Assembly (NCBI GenBank): GCA_006503475.1
Contig: RSEH01000030.1
Location: 62,001-126,000, forward strand
Direction of reading: 5' to 3'
Length of the DNA stretch: 64,000 nt
Source: Stentor roeselii
Taxonomy: Eukaryota; Ciliophora; Heterotrichea; Heterotrichida; Stentoridae
The notes beneath the pieces are model-generated. The model ran no database searches, was not told where the DNA came from, and was given only the letters and a program-made list of their open reading frames with translations. Positions 8,926 through 18,813 of the stretch are shown here, piece after piece. The translations under genes were made by a program, and so were the position numbers. The first letter of the stretch is position 1. Each line of letters begins with the position of its first letter.

Positions 8926-11900
8926 TTATAACTTAGGAAATTCAGCGAGAAGGGCTCGTTTTAGTTCGTTCATTGCTCCGATTTTTTTTATAAAGGGGAC
9001 TTTGCGGAAGTTGCCCAGGTGTTCGACATGTTCTTCTAATATCGAGTTATTCACGTACCTGTCTTCAAGTCTCACTTCTCGAACAGTCTTCCCAGTGACT
9101 TGAATAATTCCCATTTCTTCCCAAGTCTGTAAAGAATGCTTGATCCAGACCCTTGAACAAGACTCATAAAATCCCAAAGTCCTTTCTTCAACCAGGTTCT
9201 CAACAAACCACTGAAGACTCAACTGCAACTTCTCGTATTGAATTGACTGATCCTTGCAAATTGCAGAGCAAAAAAGAAGGGTGCTCCAGTAAGTGTCGAC
9301 TATTGGCCAGACAAAAGAACATAAAAAGTTAATCGCGATTCCTGAAGTCCTGGAAAGAGTTACAAGTCCTTCTTTTTCACTGATAAATCCTCGATTTTTC
9401 AACAGGTTTAAAATATTTTCGATTCCTTTTCGACCGAAACTTAAATCTCTGCATTCAAATTCGTGTTTAAGAAAAGTTGTAAGAAATTCTGACTCTTCTA
9501 TGATCCTTGCAATAGGAATTCCTTCATCAAAAGCGAGAGTTTTACCGAAACTGTTTATTGTGCAAGTGACAAGTGACTCAAGAATGAAGACATTATGAAG
9601 AAAACTGCGGTAATAAGCAAGTAGCAGGATTTTTTTGTTGTCATTTGAAATTCCGATACGATTGTTGAATAAGTCTTTTCTGTTGACTATCAAGTTGTTC
9701 ATTAAAGCGAGTGAGTCCTTGACAGCGATTTGAGCGCCTCCCTTGTCAAGTCCACTGACCTTGAACCCTCTGTTTTTGACTTCATCCTGGACCCACTCGA
9801 CTTGGCTGATGAGGTCATCTTCTCCAAGAGTCCTTCTAGTGATTAACAAGACACTGGCAACGATAGAAGTCGGCATCACGATGGAAGACTCTTGAAGTCT
9901 ATACATGATCTCATAAGCCAATCGGTCAAGAATCAAGTTTTTTTCTATTCCCTGTGAAAATTGTTTCAGAGAAATCGGAGGAGAATGAGAAATATGAACT
10001 TTTCCGAAGTTTTGCTTCATTACTCGAAAAGTTTGCATCAGGTTCCAAATCGAGTCTTTTTCTTTGAACTCTCCTAAAAGCTCAAGAGGAAGACTTTCAC
10101 CTTCAATGACCCGGTCGTAGTTGATTGTGATAGGAACGAAGATGATGTCTTTCACTTCTCCTTCGAAGTAAGGAGTCGTGCAAATTGAAAGCAGTTCTTT
10201 TCTTGGATGCATGATTTTTCCAGTTCTACTGCGATGACCTTCAATAAAGAACTCTATGATTTGGTTATCAATAAGGAGAAGACTCATATATTCAGTTAAA
10301 ATTGATAAAAAAAGCTCATTTTTTAAGTTTTTGTTTTCAATGAAAAAACCTCCCGTCATTCTCAGGATTTTGTTGATAAGACTGACAGATAAGAACTTTT
10401 CACTTGTTGCAGTGTAAGGAGTTTTTATGTTGTAAGCGAAAAGAACGTAGTTCACGATTATCATGTCGAAGTAACTTCGGTGAGACGGCACGAAGACTAT
10501 CGGGTCTTTGGAGCTGCTGATGAACTTCTGCAAAATCGTTAAAGCTCCTTCGTCGACTACTATTTGCTCGAATATCGACCTCCAGACCTTCTTGAAAATC
10601 CAGGCCATTGACTGGATCACTGGAACTCGCACGTTTGCGAATAAGGAATCCATTATTTTTGATGACTCGTTGTTTAGGTTATGTATTGAAGCTTGTTGAG
10701 TTTTGTTTGAGTCTTTATTTGCTAGTTCTAGGATTTTGTTTTGGACTCTTGAAGAATTTAATACTATTGACTTTATGTCTTTTAGTCTACGGGTTAGAGT
10801 TGAGGATCCTCTTTCTAGTGCCCAACGAATGTCTGAAAAACTTGAGGAGGCTAGAAGGTCCCAGTTCAGGTCCATGTGTTCGAGTTTTAAGTTGCTCATG
10901 ATTGGCTCTTTTAATACATATCTTTTAATCCCACATATGAAGTTTGCAATATAAATCTTCCATTCAATAACACCTGGATCTAATTGAAATCTTGAAAGTT
11001 CCTCTGGTTTCAGCATTCGTATCAAATTGATTGAGTTTTGTGTGGAAAAAATCCATTCGTGTAGAGCGAAAGGAATAAAATATTGCAGTTCCATATTATC
11101 TTTTTTTATTGAGTTTTGAATGCGCTGGGACTCTTTAAATAAAGACTTATTTCCTGTCAATTGAGCGTAGCCCATAGACACCATCATAGGAATTTTTTTC
11201 GTAACAGTGACATAACCATGATACAAGTTCAAATAAGGAGTAAGTAAAACTCCAGGTTTCGAAACAGCCTTTTCAGGTGGAAACTTGATCCAAGTGGCAG
11301 TAGCGATATTTTTAACAGCTCCCCAGGTAATAGGATTTCTAGAAGAAGAGCCAACCTGGACAACAAGCGGTGCAGCAGGCTTACAATAAAAAGCAGCGGC
11401 ACAAATAATAGTATTACAAACCAAGTCAACAGGAACAATATCACAGACCTTATCACCTCGAGCGACAGCAATCTTCGTCCCCCCCAGTCCAACCATAAGC
11501 ATCAACCCGGTGATCGTCAAAGTCGTATCAACCCAGCCGGGCAGAGGCTCGTTCAAAGCAGCTCCAATCAAAGAAGAGCGAACAATGCACAAAGGAGCTC
11601 CTTTCGCCTCATCCGCAAGAATCAATTCAGTTAAAATATTAGAAAATAAATTTTTGTTCTTTTGTCTTCCCATTAATTTCGGAGTTTTCCGTAAAAGTTC
11701 ATCTGGACTTAGTTCCATGATTTCTTTTAACAAGGCTCTTGGGTCTTTTTCTGGCTTGTAAAGCTTTTCCTCGATCCACCCTTCGCTTTGGTTCATATTC
11801 ACGTATGCGGATGAGACGTGGATAAATGCTTGAAGACTTTTGAATCTTTTTGATAGGGCGAAAAGTTTTAAAGTGCCTAAGGTGTTGACTTGAATCGCGT

Positions 11901-12276
11901 GTTGAAGGGAAAGAGATGAGTCTGTGTTTCCGAAAGCGTTTATCACGATTTCCACGTTTTCGACGAGCTTTCGCTCGTCAGAAGAAGAGGTGATGAGGGA
12001 GTCTTTTGTAAGGTCCCAACCGATTGGAACGATTTTCTTTCGAGCTTCTTCCCAGCCTGCTTGTCTTAAACGGGTGAAACATTGACTTTCGAGGATTTCC
12101 ATGTTAAACCTTTCGTCGATACTCAGACCTTTGACTTGTCGGATTAGCAGGTAGACTTTTTTTATCTGGGGAAGAGCGAATAAAAGCTTTTCTGTTATCA
12201 CTTTGCCTAGAAAACCTGTCGAGCCAGCAAGAAGAATCGACTTTCCAGCGTAAAAGGAGTCTAGCATTTTTTTCAA
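8926..12276 (-). CDS. FARAT: Fatty acyl-CoA reductase fused to DHAP acyltransferase (FARAT type)
   Basis: A 1,116-residue fusion. The N-terminal half is a fatty acyl-CoA reductase: NAD(P)H motif AGSTGFLGKVI (about residue 17), the VSSAYVN catalytic tyrosine region, VPVDLV, and a FAR C-terminal domain to about 480. The C-terminal half is a DHAP/GPAT-type acyltransferase with all four motifs: HRSYFD (about 598), GGFFIENKN, EGHRSRTGK (about 681) and FVPITINYD. The two reactions give fatty alcohol and acyl-DHAP, the two precursors of ether lipids. From memory, a fusion of this kind (TtFARAT) has been characterised in Tetrahymena. The last three residues are PKL, which fits a peroxisomal PTS1 signal. 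Upstream (12301-12420) the coding strand is almost free of G. Confidence 0.93.
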   Translation of the reverse strand: MKKMLDSFYAGKSILLAGSTGFLGKVITEKLLFALPQIKKVYLLIRQVKGLSIDERFNMEILESQCFTRLRQAGWEEARKKIVPIGWDLTKDSLITSSSDERKLVENVEIVINAFGNTDSSLSLQHAIQVNTLGTLKLFALSKRFKSLQAFIHVSSAYVNMNQSEGWIEEKLYKPEKDPRALLKEIMELSPDELLRKTPKLMGRQKNKNLFSNILTELILADEAKGAPLCIVRSSLIGAALNEPLPGWVDTTLTITGLMLMVGLGGTKIAVARGDKVCDIVPVDLVCNTIICAAAFYCKPAAPLVVQVGSSSRNPITWGAVKNIATATWIKFPPEKAVSKPGVLLTPYLNLYHGYVTVTKKIPMMVSMGYAQLTGNKSLFKESQRIQNSIKKDNMELQYFIPFALHEWIFSTQNSINLIRMLKPEELSRFQLDPGVIEWKIYIANFICGIKRYVLKEPIMSNLKLEHMDLNWDLLASSSFSDIRWALERGSSTLTRRLKDIKSIVLNSSRVQNKILELANKDSNKTQQASIHNLNNESSKIMDSLFANVRVPVIQSMAWIFKKVWRSIFEQIVVDEGALTILQKFISSSKDPIVFVPSHRSYFDMIIVNYVLFAYNIKTPYTATSEKFLSVSLINKILRMTGGFFIENKNLKNELFLSILTEYMSLLLIDNQIIEFFIEGHRSRTGKIMHPRKELLSICTTPYFEGEVKDIIFVPITINYDRVIEGESLPLELLGEFKEKDSIWNLMQTFRVMKQNFGKVHISHSPPISLKQFSQGIEKNLILDRLAYEIMYRLQESSIVMPTSIVASVLLITRRTLGEDDLISQVEWVQDEVKNRGFKVSGLDKGGAQIAVKDSLALMNNLIVNRKDLFNNRIGISNDNKKILLLAYYRSFLHNVFILESLVTCTINSFGKTLAFDEGIPIARIIEESEFLTTFLKHEFECRDLSFGRKGIENILNLLKNRGFISEKEGLVTLSRTSGIAINFLCSFVWPIVDTYWSTLLFCSAICKDQSIQYEKLQLSLQWFVENLVEERTLGFYESCSRVWIKHSLQTWEEMGIIQVTGKTVREVRLEDRYVNNSILEEHVEHLGNFRKVPFIKKIGAMNELKRALLAEFPKL

Positions 12277-13349
12277 CTATTTGGATTGTATGAAATAAGG
12301 ATGAGGGATTGATTGGAAGGGAGAAGGAATTTGAGATTCTTTGAATTAATAGTTTTTTTTGGGGCTTTTTTGGGTTTTTGAAGAAGGGAATCAGTTTGGA
12401 TTAATTTTTAAGGGAAATTATTACTTGTTGAATAATTAATTTGATTTTGGTTTAAAAAGGAAACTTGCATTTTTTCAACTATTTTGGATTAGTTTAAATA
12501 GGGTAGGAATTTTATTGGAATTGTAGGATGGTTTTTGTGATTATTTGAAGAAACACTTTTCGATTTGATATTTTGTGTTTTTAAAGGGAATTTTATCATT
12601 TTTTTGATTAGTTTTAGAAGAAAATGATTAGTTGTTGGATATTTATCAAGATTTATGTTTATTTAATATTTATTAAGCATACTTTGAAGACACTTTCTGA
12701 TTTTAAAGATCATGAAGAGATTTCATTCATTATATTATAATTTGAATTAATGTTGATAGTCAATCTTAGAAAAATTCAACTAATTAATATCCAGATTTAC
12801 CTATAATACTAGCTAAAGTTTTCGAATCCTTATTTAAGCAGGATATTTGTAATATAATTTATTAAATTGAGAAATATTTGAATATTCACTTGTGCAATTA
12901 TGTACCTTCATTGATGAATTTTATTAGATATTATAAGTATATGATTAGCAAAATTTTAAGGAAATATTATTATTCAACAGTAGTAGCTTTCTTCTGAATT
13001 ATAATTTTATGCTTCAAATCTGCAAATGTTTATAAGTGAAATTAAATGCTTTCTAAACACTGATTGTTCAATTTTAATTATGCTATATTTTTACATAAAA
13101 AATCCCTAAAAGTCCTTTCTTTCATTAAATTGATGATGATATTCAATACCCCGTTTTCGATCAATGCTAAAAAACTCAGCATATACCTTAATACCTTTCC
13201 CTAAATAAACATTTAGTCTTACAATAATCATATCATAAAATATTCATAATATTTAATATTTCTACTTAAATGATTCGAAATTATATTAATCACCTTTTTA
13301 TTCCTCTAATTCACTCTGATAAATTCAAACCCTTAAATAAAACATTTAT
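12277..13349. other. Intergenic spacer between divergent genes
   Basis: About 1.07 kb. The 12301-12420 part has 35 G and 3 C on the plus strand (hand count), the mirror of the C-rich 5' flanks seen elsewhere, as expected upstream of a minus-strand gene. The rest is AT-rich with no ORF or RNA gene that I can recognise. Confidence 0.6.
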
Positions 13350-14147
13350 ATGCAAGACCAATTTTTAAATCTTTACCGAAGACACAGTGTCGCGAATTCA
13401 GCACCTGAGGTAACCCAACATTTAAATCCTCGAAAATATCCTCAAGAAAAGTTCATTTCAACTCTTCACAAGTACTCCAACAACGAATGGCTTAAAAAAC
13501 ACGGAAAAGGTAATTTCATTGACTTCAACTCAAAGCAAAGAGCTCGAATCAGACAAATATTTAAACAACTCGACAAAGACGGTTCAGGCGCTCTTGGCGT
13601 TGATGAACTCTTCGAACCTCTTCTTGCTTTAGGCCTAGTTGAAACCAAAGAGCAAGTAAAAAAAATGATGCTTCGAGTTGACACAAACCAGTCTGGGCTT
13701 ATTGAATTTGAAGAGTTTATCAAGATAATCAAGCAAAACTCTTCAGTGAATGACACTCTTGTCAAATTTTTCAAGGATTTAAGTAATGAGAACATCACTG
13801 AAGATATGAAAGACCTGCCTTTTGGACTCATGTTGTCGAATAAGAGAAGGGAACTCATGTTGCAAGGGTATCTTGCTAAAAATTTAACTGTCAGGGAACA
13901 GGGACAAAAAATCATGAATGCCTTTGCACAGGAATTGAAGAATGAACCTGGTGTCGATAACAAAAAGGAAAGACTTAAGGTTAAAAATGAAATCAATATT
14001 AGGAAGTATATTGAAAGGCAAAATTGTATTAGAAGTGCTGTTGAAGGGATTAGGGGGTCGAGGTCGAGTTTTATTACTATCACTGGAAGGCCTAATACAG
14101 CTTCGAAAAGACCTATGACTAGAAGAGATATTTTAAAGTTGGAATAA
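13350..14147 (+). CDS. EF-hand calcium-binding protein
   Basis: The protein has 265 residues. Two adjacent canonical EF-hand loops are visible: DKDGSGALGVDE (residues 75-86) and DTNQSGLIEFEE (111-122), both with ligands at positions 1, 3, 5 and 12. They form one calmodulin-like pair. The 70-residue N-terminal extension and the C-terminal half (about 145-265) are basic, Lys/Arg-rich and helical, ending in a Ser/Arg/Thr-rich tail; I do not recognise that part. It lacks the second EF pair of calmodulin or centrin, so it is neither. A calcium-sensing role in the cytosol or cortex is inferred. Confidence 0.87.
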   Translation: MQDQFLNLYRRHSVANSAPEVTQHLNPRKYPQEKFISTLHKYSNNEWLKKHGKGNFIDFNSKQRARIRQIFKQLDKDGSGALGVDELFEPLLALGLVETKEQVKKMMLRVDTNQSGLIEFEEFIKIIKQNSSVNDTLVKFFKDLSNENITEDMKDLPFGLMLSNKRRELMLQGYLAKNLTVREQGQKIMNAFAQELKNEPGVDNKKERLKVKNEINIRKYIERQNCIRSAVEGIRGSRSSFITITGRPNTASKRPMTRRDILKLE

Positions 14148-14224
14148 GGATGATTTGTTAATAAGTATAGAAGAATTTTATTTAATTTTGAAAGAATTTT
14201 CTGTATTAAGATAAATCAATCGAA

Positions 14225-14614
14225 ATGCAAAACTCAAAAAAGTCCGAAAGTCGGCGAAAATCATCAGTATACACTCCAGGTCGTAACCAAACAATGCAAT
14301 CATCAACAAAGACAAACAGAGAGTCATCAGTTTCATTAAACAACATAAACAACAGTTTTGAAGGCAGTCGAGTTGGTTCATTCGATATCGAGGAAATTCG
14401 TATTGAAGTAGAAACGCGAAAACAAAGATACTCGCAAAGAGATAAAGAATTTGATGAGATCCTTTCAAAAGACATGCAAATCTTGACTCAGCAGGCTGAT
14501 AAAAAAGACGGTTTAGAAACTTTGCCGAGCCTTCCTACTCCCAGGTTCAACAACGAATCGAATTCATCTGCAGGGGTCTGGGACTGTTGTAAAAAATACT
14601 GCGCGATCACTTAA
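14225..14614 (+). CDS. Small Ser-rich protein with Cys-rich CaaX-like C-terminus
   Basis: The protein has 129 residues and its family is unknown. It is hydrophilic and Ser/Asn/Arg-rich, with a short Glu/Arg helix in the middle. It ends WDCCKKYCAIT. The last four residues, CAIT, fit a CaaX prenylation box, and the two Cys just before could be palmitoylated, so a membrane-attached small adaptor is plausible. It follows the EF-hand gene by 77 bp on the same strand. The conspicuous C-terminus and codon use like its neighbours favour a real gene over a chance ORF. Confidence 0.65.
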   Translation: MQNSKKSESRRKSSVYTPGRNQTMQSSTKTNRESSVSLNNINNSFEGSRVGSFDIEEIRIEVETRKQRYSQRDKEFDEILSKDMQILTQQADKKDGLETLPSLPTPRFNNESNSSAGVWDCCKKYCAIT

Positions 14615-14680
14615 AGTGATTGAAACTGCCATGTGTCTGGAATTTAACTAATTTAAAGAGTAATATGAATGGATTGTTAA

Positions 14681-17600
14681 CTATAGTAATCCTAGTTTTT
14701 CTTTCATGCTTGCTAGGGTGCTCTCGATTTCGTAGTTTTGATCTTCGATTAAAACTGTGGCTTCTTGGATTTTTTTAGATTCAGCTTCTAAAGTAGTTTC
14801 ATATTCATCACAAAGTTTATTCATATTCTTAAATTTCATAGTAATCAAAGTATAATCTTCAACTTCTTCATCATTTTCATCTCTAACAAAATGAATAATT
14901 CTTTTGCAGTCATCATCTTTTCTCCAAAACATCATCATTTCAACCTCAAGTATCATTTTCGTTAATTCCTTTCCATCCGCAACAACTTGATTTTCTTTAA
15001 CCCTGCTGTAAGTATCCGACAAAATACTAATCAGCAAATTAAGCATAATAATAAAGTTGAATAAAGTAATTAAAACATAAAACAGCCATTGAAGTTGACT
15101 CAAATCTTCAAACCCTGAATTTCCTAATGTAGTCGAGTAAACCCTAATAAGCAAAGGCCAGTAATAATCCTGAGGTTCTCCTAAAGCATAAAAAATAAAG
15201 CTAAATGCTAAAATTGCATAAAAGAAAATAACCATGAAAGCCGGTATATCTTTAAAAACCTCAAAAATCAAGTTAATCAAGTACCTGACTTCACTAAAAA
15301 TCCTGAAATAAGTGATTCCCCTGACCCAAGAAGCAAGAATAATAAGAACCAGGTAATCCGAGTCATTTTTCAAGTACCCTAACCAAGCCAAAATGACATA
15401 CCCAAAGAAAAGGAAAGACCTTGCCAAATCAATAAGATTCCACCAGTCCTTAAAATAATCCCATCCTCCAGAGTAAAGTTGATAACCTTCATAACAACTA
15501 AGAGCAATGCTAAACCCAGTCGGCAATACTAAAAAGTCATCATTATAAACCTCAACAGTGGCAAACCAGGTAAGACTAAAAAGGTAAAAAAAGTAAAGAG
15601 AAGTCTGAAAGTACATCACAATCCTCGCTTCTTTCCATTTTTCCTCCAATATCAACCTCACCAGTCGAGTCTCAAAAATCGTATCATTTTTCGTGTTCAA
15701 AAGACTTTCTAAGAACTTGATACTCTGACTAGACCCAAGCGTAACAAAGACCTCGAAACAAGAATGTTCAAAGATAACTGCAGTGCCGTCTAAAGTATTC
15801 GCAGTGAGACCTAAAACCTCTTTCGAGTTAACTTCCATGGTCTTGCTATAAGAGACCAGAGGCAGTTCAACATCAGAAACGAAATTCGGAAGATTGTTGA
15901 AATAATGTCTTCTAAATCCAAATTCATACAACTTGCTCAGCCCGTCAAGGCCTGACTGGTTCAGAGCAATTAATGAATCAGTGACAGTGACTAGACTGTA
16001 AGGGTTACTAGGCCATCTATTTTTCATGCATTTTATTGCAATTTTAGCACATTCTGGGAAGTCCTGCTCGAGAGCAACTGATAAAATCGTGTGACCGTTT
16101 GTCGACCTCACGTAAGGCGCGCAGATTGACTTGGAATCATCGGCTTGAGACCCGAGCAAGGCCTGGGTGAGGAAGTCCTGATAGTCAAAATAAGCATAAA
16201 GGTGTTGAACTGAAAGTTTAAAAGGCATGATGAGCCAGTTATGAAATCTTCCATCATATTTCACTTCTTTTCCTGAAACGATTTTTCTGATATAGTCAAA
16301 GAAAGTTTTTTCTAAGTTGCTGACGTCATCTCCAATGATTTTAACGTGCTTTGTGTTAAGAGGACTCTCGAAACATTCAGATTTTCCTTTGTACTTCACT
16401 GCCATTAACTGGTTTCCACAGAAGAAGGTGCAGGTTTGAATGGACTTGAAGGTCATGCTGGACTTTAAGTCGTAATCAGCCAGGTCCCAGATGTCGAGGC
16501 CGTTTTCATTTTGAGTGAGCAGATATCCAGTTGCAGGAAAGAGTAAAATCCTTTTAGAAGGACGGGAAAGAGAAACATTTCTTATCATCACGCATTGAGT
16601 GATACTCCAAAGCAGGAAGTTCGAGTCAGTCACAATGATTAACTTGGAACAGTCATCCGTGCATTTCATGTCATTCACTTTTCCTTCAAATTCATCAATT
16701 TCAGCAAGTTCATTTCTTTCTTTATCGTTTGTCATGTATTCTATCACTATTTGCTTCACTGTGTCTTTTCCTTCTTTAGGACCAGCTGAAAATAAGAATA
16801 TGTTAAAGGGTGAGATGCAGACTTGGTAAACGTTTCCATCGTGATAAAGTTGAGAATTGATTTCTACAGGTTTTTCTCCCATCAGGAAAGTTGTGATGTT
16901 GTACATGCTGCCGATTGAAAGGTACTTCTTGTCTTGGCTTAAAGTAACTGAAACCATTTCTCCAGCAACAAAAGAAAATTCAGTTGAAGGCTGTGAAAAG
17001 TCATTCAAGTTAAAAACTTGAACTTTGTAGCTGAAACGAGTCTCAGTGATCGCCGTCTGGCTGAAGAGATAAAGAAAATAATCTCGAGTAATAAGATACC
17101 TATAATGTTCTGGCAATTCATACGAATTTTCCTTCTTCCCTGTCCCATCCCAGTAGTCAACTCTTTTAGAAGAGACTCCTACAAGTTTATCACCGATTCC
17201 AACGAACTCTTCAGCATCACAACTTGAGATTTTTTTAACTACTTCGAAATGAGGAATTTTCCACCTCATTGCCCTGCTGTCATCTGAGATTGATATGATG
17301 AACTGCTCGTCAGGGGTCAAGGCTAAAGACCTGATGGGCGCCTCGTGTCCTTCAAGTGATAAGGAAGGCCTGTCTGCTTCTGTCTGAATGTGCCAGATGT
17401 AAACTTGCTTGTTGTCTCCTGCTGTTATCATCAGAGACTCGTCTATTGTTATGTCTATCGCGTTCACTGCTGCCTTTCCTCGAAAGACCTTTCGAATCAC
17501 CCAGTCTCCGAAGGACCATAAAATAATCTCACCTCGAACGTCTCCTGTTGCAAGTAATTTGTTTGATGTACTGAATTTCAATGTGTTTATACCGTGGTTT

Positions 17601-18304
17601 GCTTTTAAAGTGGAAAGGATACGGCCTGAATCTTCACCTTGGGAGAATTGGATCTCGTATATTATGCAGACACCGTCTTCTGAACCGCTGGCTAGATATG
17701 CATTGTTTGAGGATAGGTCCATGGCTTTTAGAGGGGCTGAATGATTAAAAAGATCCTTAGTACCCTCCTGTCCTTCTTTAATCACCCAGAATTTGACTGA
17801 GCCATCATCAGAAGCCGAGACCATCCACTCATTACTGGGATTGACAATCAAAGCATTGACAGTTCCAGAATGACCCTCAAAGCTTTTCAAAGGTTTAAAT
17901 GTTTCAATGACATAAGAGTAGATTTTATTATCAGACCCTCCTACAAACAAGAGTTTTTCATCAGGTGAGATGCTGAGAGCATGCAAAGAAGACTCACAGA
18001 CCTGAGAGTCCTTAAGAATCATCTGCTCCTTCAAGTCAACAATAGCGATTTTTCCTTCAGTTGAAGTAACAGCGAAGTATCTGTCACCTTTCATCACTTT
18101 CAAGTTTGTTGCTTGCAAGAACAAGGCTATTGAAAGTGGAGCACTTTCCGATAAATACGAGGTAACCATTGAAAACTCATCATCTACTGATTTAAATGAT
18201 AATAAATCAATCTCCTGGCCTTTCTTGTAGACTGATTTTTGACGAGCTGACCCTTGAAGAGATTTATTCCATGGAATATTGTCCATCAAGTTTCCCCAAG
18301 ACAT
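14681..18304 (-). CDS. WD40-repeat/TRP-like ion channel fusion
   Basis: The protein has 1,207 residues. Residues 60-370 contain clear WD40 repeats (for example SGTVNALIVNPSNEWMVSAS and APIRSLALTPDEQ) and residues 370-680 look like a second, weaker propeller. About 690-780 is a linker with ankyrin-like helices (NGHTILSVALEQDFPECAKI). The C-terminal third, about 885-1100, is a six-helix channel domain of TRP/polycystin type: S1 around YFQTSLYFFYLF, S2-S5, a pore segment TTLGNSGFEDL (about 1058), and S6 FNFIIMLNLLISILSDTYSRV. A cytosolic coiled-coil tail follows. It probably forms a cation channel gated or anchored through the WD40 part. Animal TRP channels carry ankyrin rather than WD40 repeats, so the architecture is unusual; ion selectivity is unknown. 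Confidence 0.9.
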   Translation of the reverse strand: MSWGNLMDNIPWNKSLQGSARQKSVYKKGQEIDLLSFKSVDDEFSMVTSYLSESAPLSIALFLQATNLKVMKGDRYFAVTSTEGKIAIVDLKEQMILKDSQVCESSLHALSISPDEKLLFVGGSDNKIYSYVIETFKPLKSFEGHSGTVNALIVNPSNEWMVSASDDGSVKFWVIKEGQEGTKDLFNHSAPLKAMDLSSNNAYLASGSEDGVCIIYEIQFSQGEDSGRILSTLKANHGINTLKFSTSNKLLATGDVRGEIILWSFGDWVIRKVFRGKAAVNAIDITIDESLMITAGDNKQVYIWHIQTEADRPSLSLEGHEAPIRSLALTPDEQFIISISDDSRAMRWKIPHFEVVKKISSCDAEEFVGIGDKLVGVSSKRVDYWDGTGKKENSYELPEHYRYLITRDYFLYLFSQTAITETRFSYKVQVFNLNDFSQPSTEFSFVAGEMVSVTLSQDKKYLSIGSMYNITTFLMGEKPVEINSQLYHDGNVYQVCISPFNIFLFSAGPKEGKDTVKQIVIEYMTNDKERNELAEIDEFEGKVNDMKCTDDCSKLIIVTDSNFLLWSITQCVMIRNVSLSRPSKRILLFPATGYLLTQNENGLDIWDLADYDLKSSMTFKSIQTCTFFCGNQLMAVKYKGKSECFESPLNTKHVKIIGDDVSNLEKTFFDYIRKIVSGKEVKYDGRFHNWLIMPFKLSVQHLYAYFDYQDFLTQALLGSQADDSKSICAPYVRSTNGHTILSVALEQDFPECAKIAIKCMKNRWPSNPYSLVTVTDSLIALNQSGLDGLSKLYEFGFRRHYFNNLPNFVSDVELPLVSYSKTMEVNSKEVLGLTANTLDGTAVIFEHSCFEVFVTLGSSQSIKFLESLLNTKNDTIFETRLVRLILEEKWKEARIVMYFQTSLYFFYLFSLTWFATVEVYNDDFLVLPTGFSIALSCYEGYQLYSGGWDYFKDWWNLIDLARSFLFFGYVILAWLGYLKNDSDYLVLIILASWVRGITYFRIFSEVRYLINLIFEVFKDIPAFMVIFFYAILAFSFIFYALGEPQDYYWPLLIRVYSTTLGNSGFEDLSQLQWLFYVLITLFNFIIMLNLLISILSDTYSRVKENQVVADGKELTKMILEVEMMMFWRKDDDCKRIIHFVRDENDEEVEDYTLITMKFKNMNKLCDEYETTLEAESKKIQEATVLIEDQNYEIESTLASMKEKLGLL

Positions 18305-18813
18305 TTATATGGGGTTACAAAAACTCACCAGAGAAGGTCGAAGTCAGGTTTTCGAGAAAAGGAAAAATCAGAGATCATAACTTTAACTTAAAGTTCTTAC
18401 CAATTGAAATGAATCCATTGTTGATGAGCAAAGCACCTTCAGATAATATTATCTGAAATCTTAAAATTAGTAAACTATTCTATCATATAGAATTTAAAAA
18501 TAGTTAATATTATCTTCCATATCCCAACATAGATCAATCTAGTCATTCCATAATTAATTAAATGAAGACACTCTAACAAAACCCTACAAAAATGCAGTCC
18601 TATTCTTTCAAATCTATTAAAACCCATAACCCATTAAAACCCCTCCTCAAATCCCCCCTTCTCCTTCCACTCCAATCCCCAATCCCACCTTTCACAACCT
18701 AAAAAAATCCCACTAATCCCCACGATCACCCAAGACCTCCTTCGCTGTATTCCACAACTACCTTCAGAATTTCTCATTCAAATATCTTTAAAAATCGATG
18801 GTAATAAATAGAA
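18305..18813. other. Intergenic spacer between divergent genes
   Basis: About 500 bases. The right half is a strongly C-rich, G-poor tract, listed separately. The left part is ordinary AT-rich sequence; the plus-strand ORF that crosses it is antisense overlap with the channel gene. Confidence 0.6.
18541..18813 (+). promoter_or_regulatory. Nearly G-free, C-rich 5' flank of the 14-3-3 gene
   Basis: In 18601-18720 the plus strand has 0 G and 50 C in 120 bases (hand count). The tract runs up to the start of the 14-3-3 gene. Similar tracts lie before 34642 and 41870 and, mirrored, before the minus-strand gene starting at 12276. A promoter or 5'-UTR role is inferred from position only. Confidence 0.45.

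Noticed and set aside
13466-14083. A 205-codon antisense ORF
   Set aside because: It lies opposite the EF-hand gene, which has clear calcium-binding loops.
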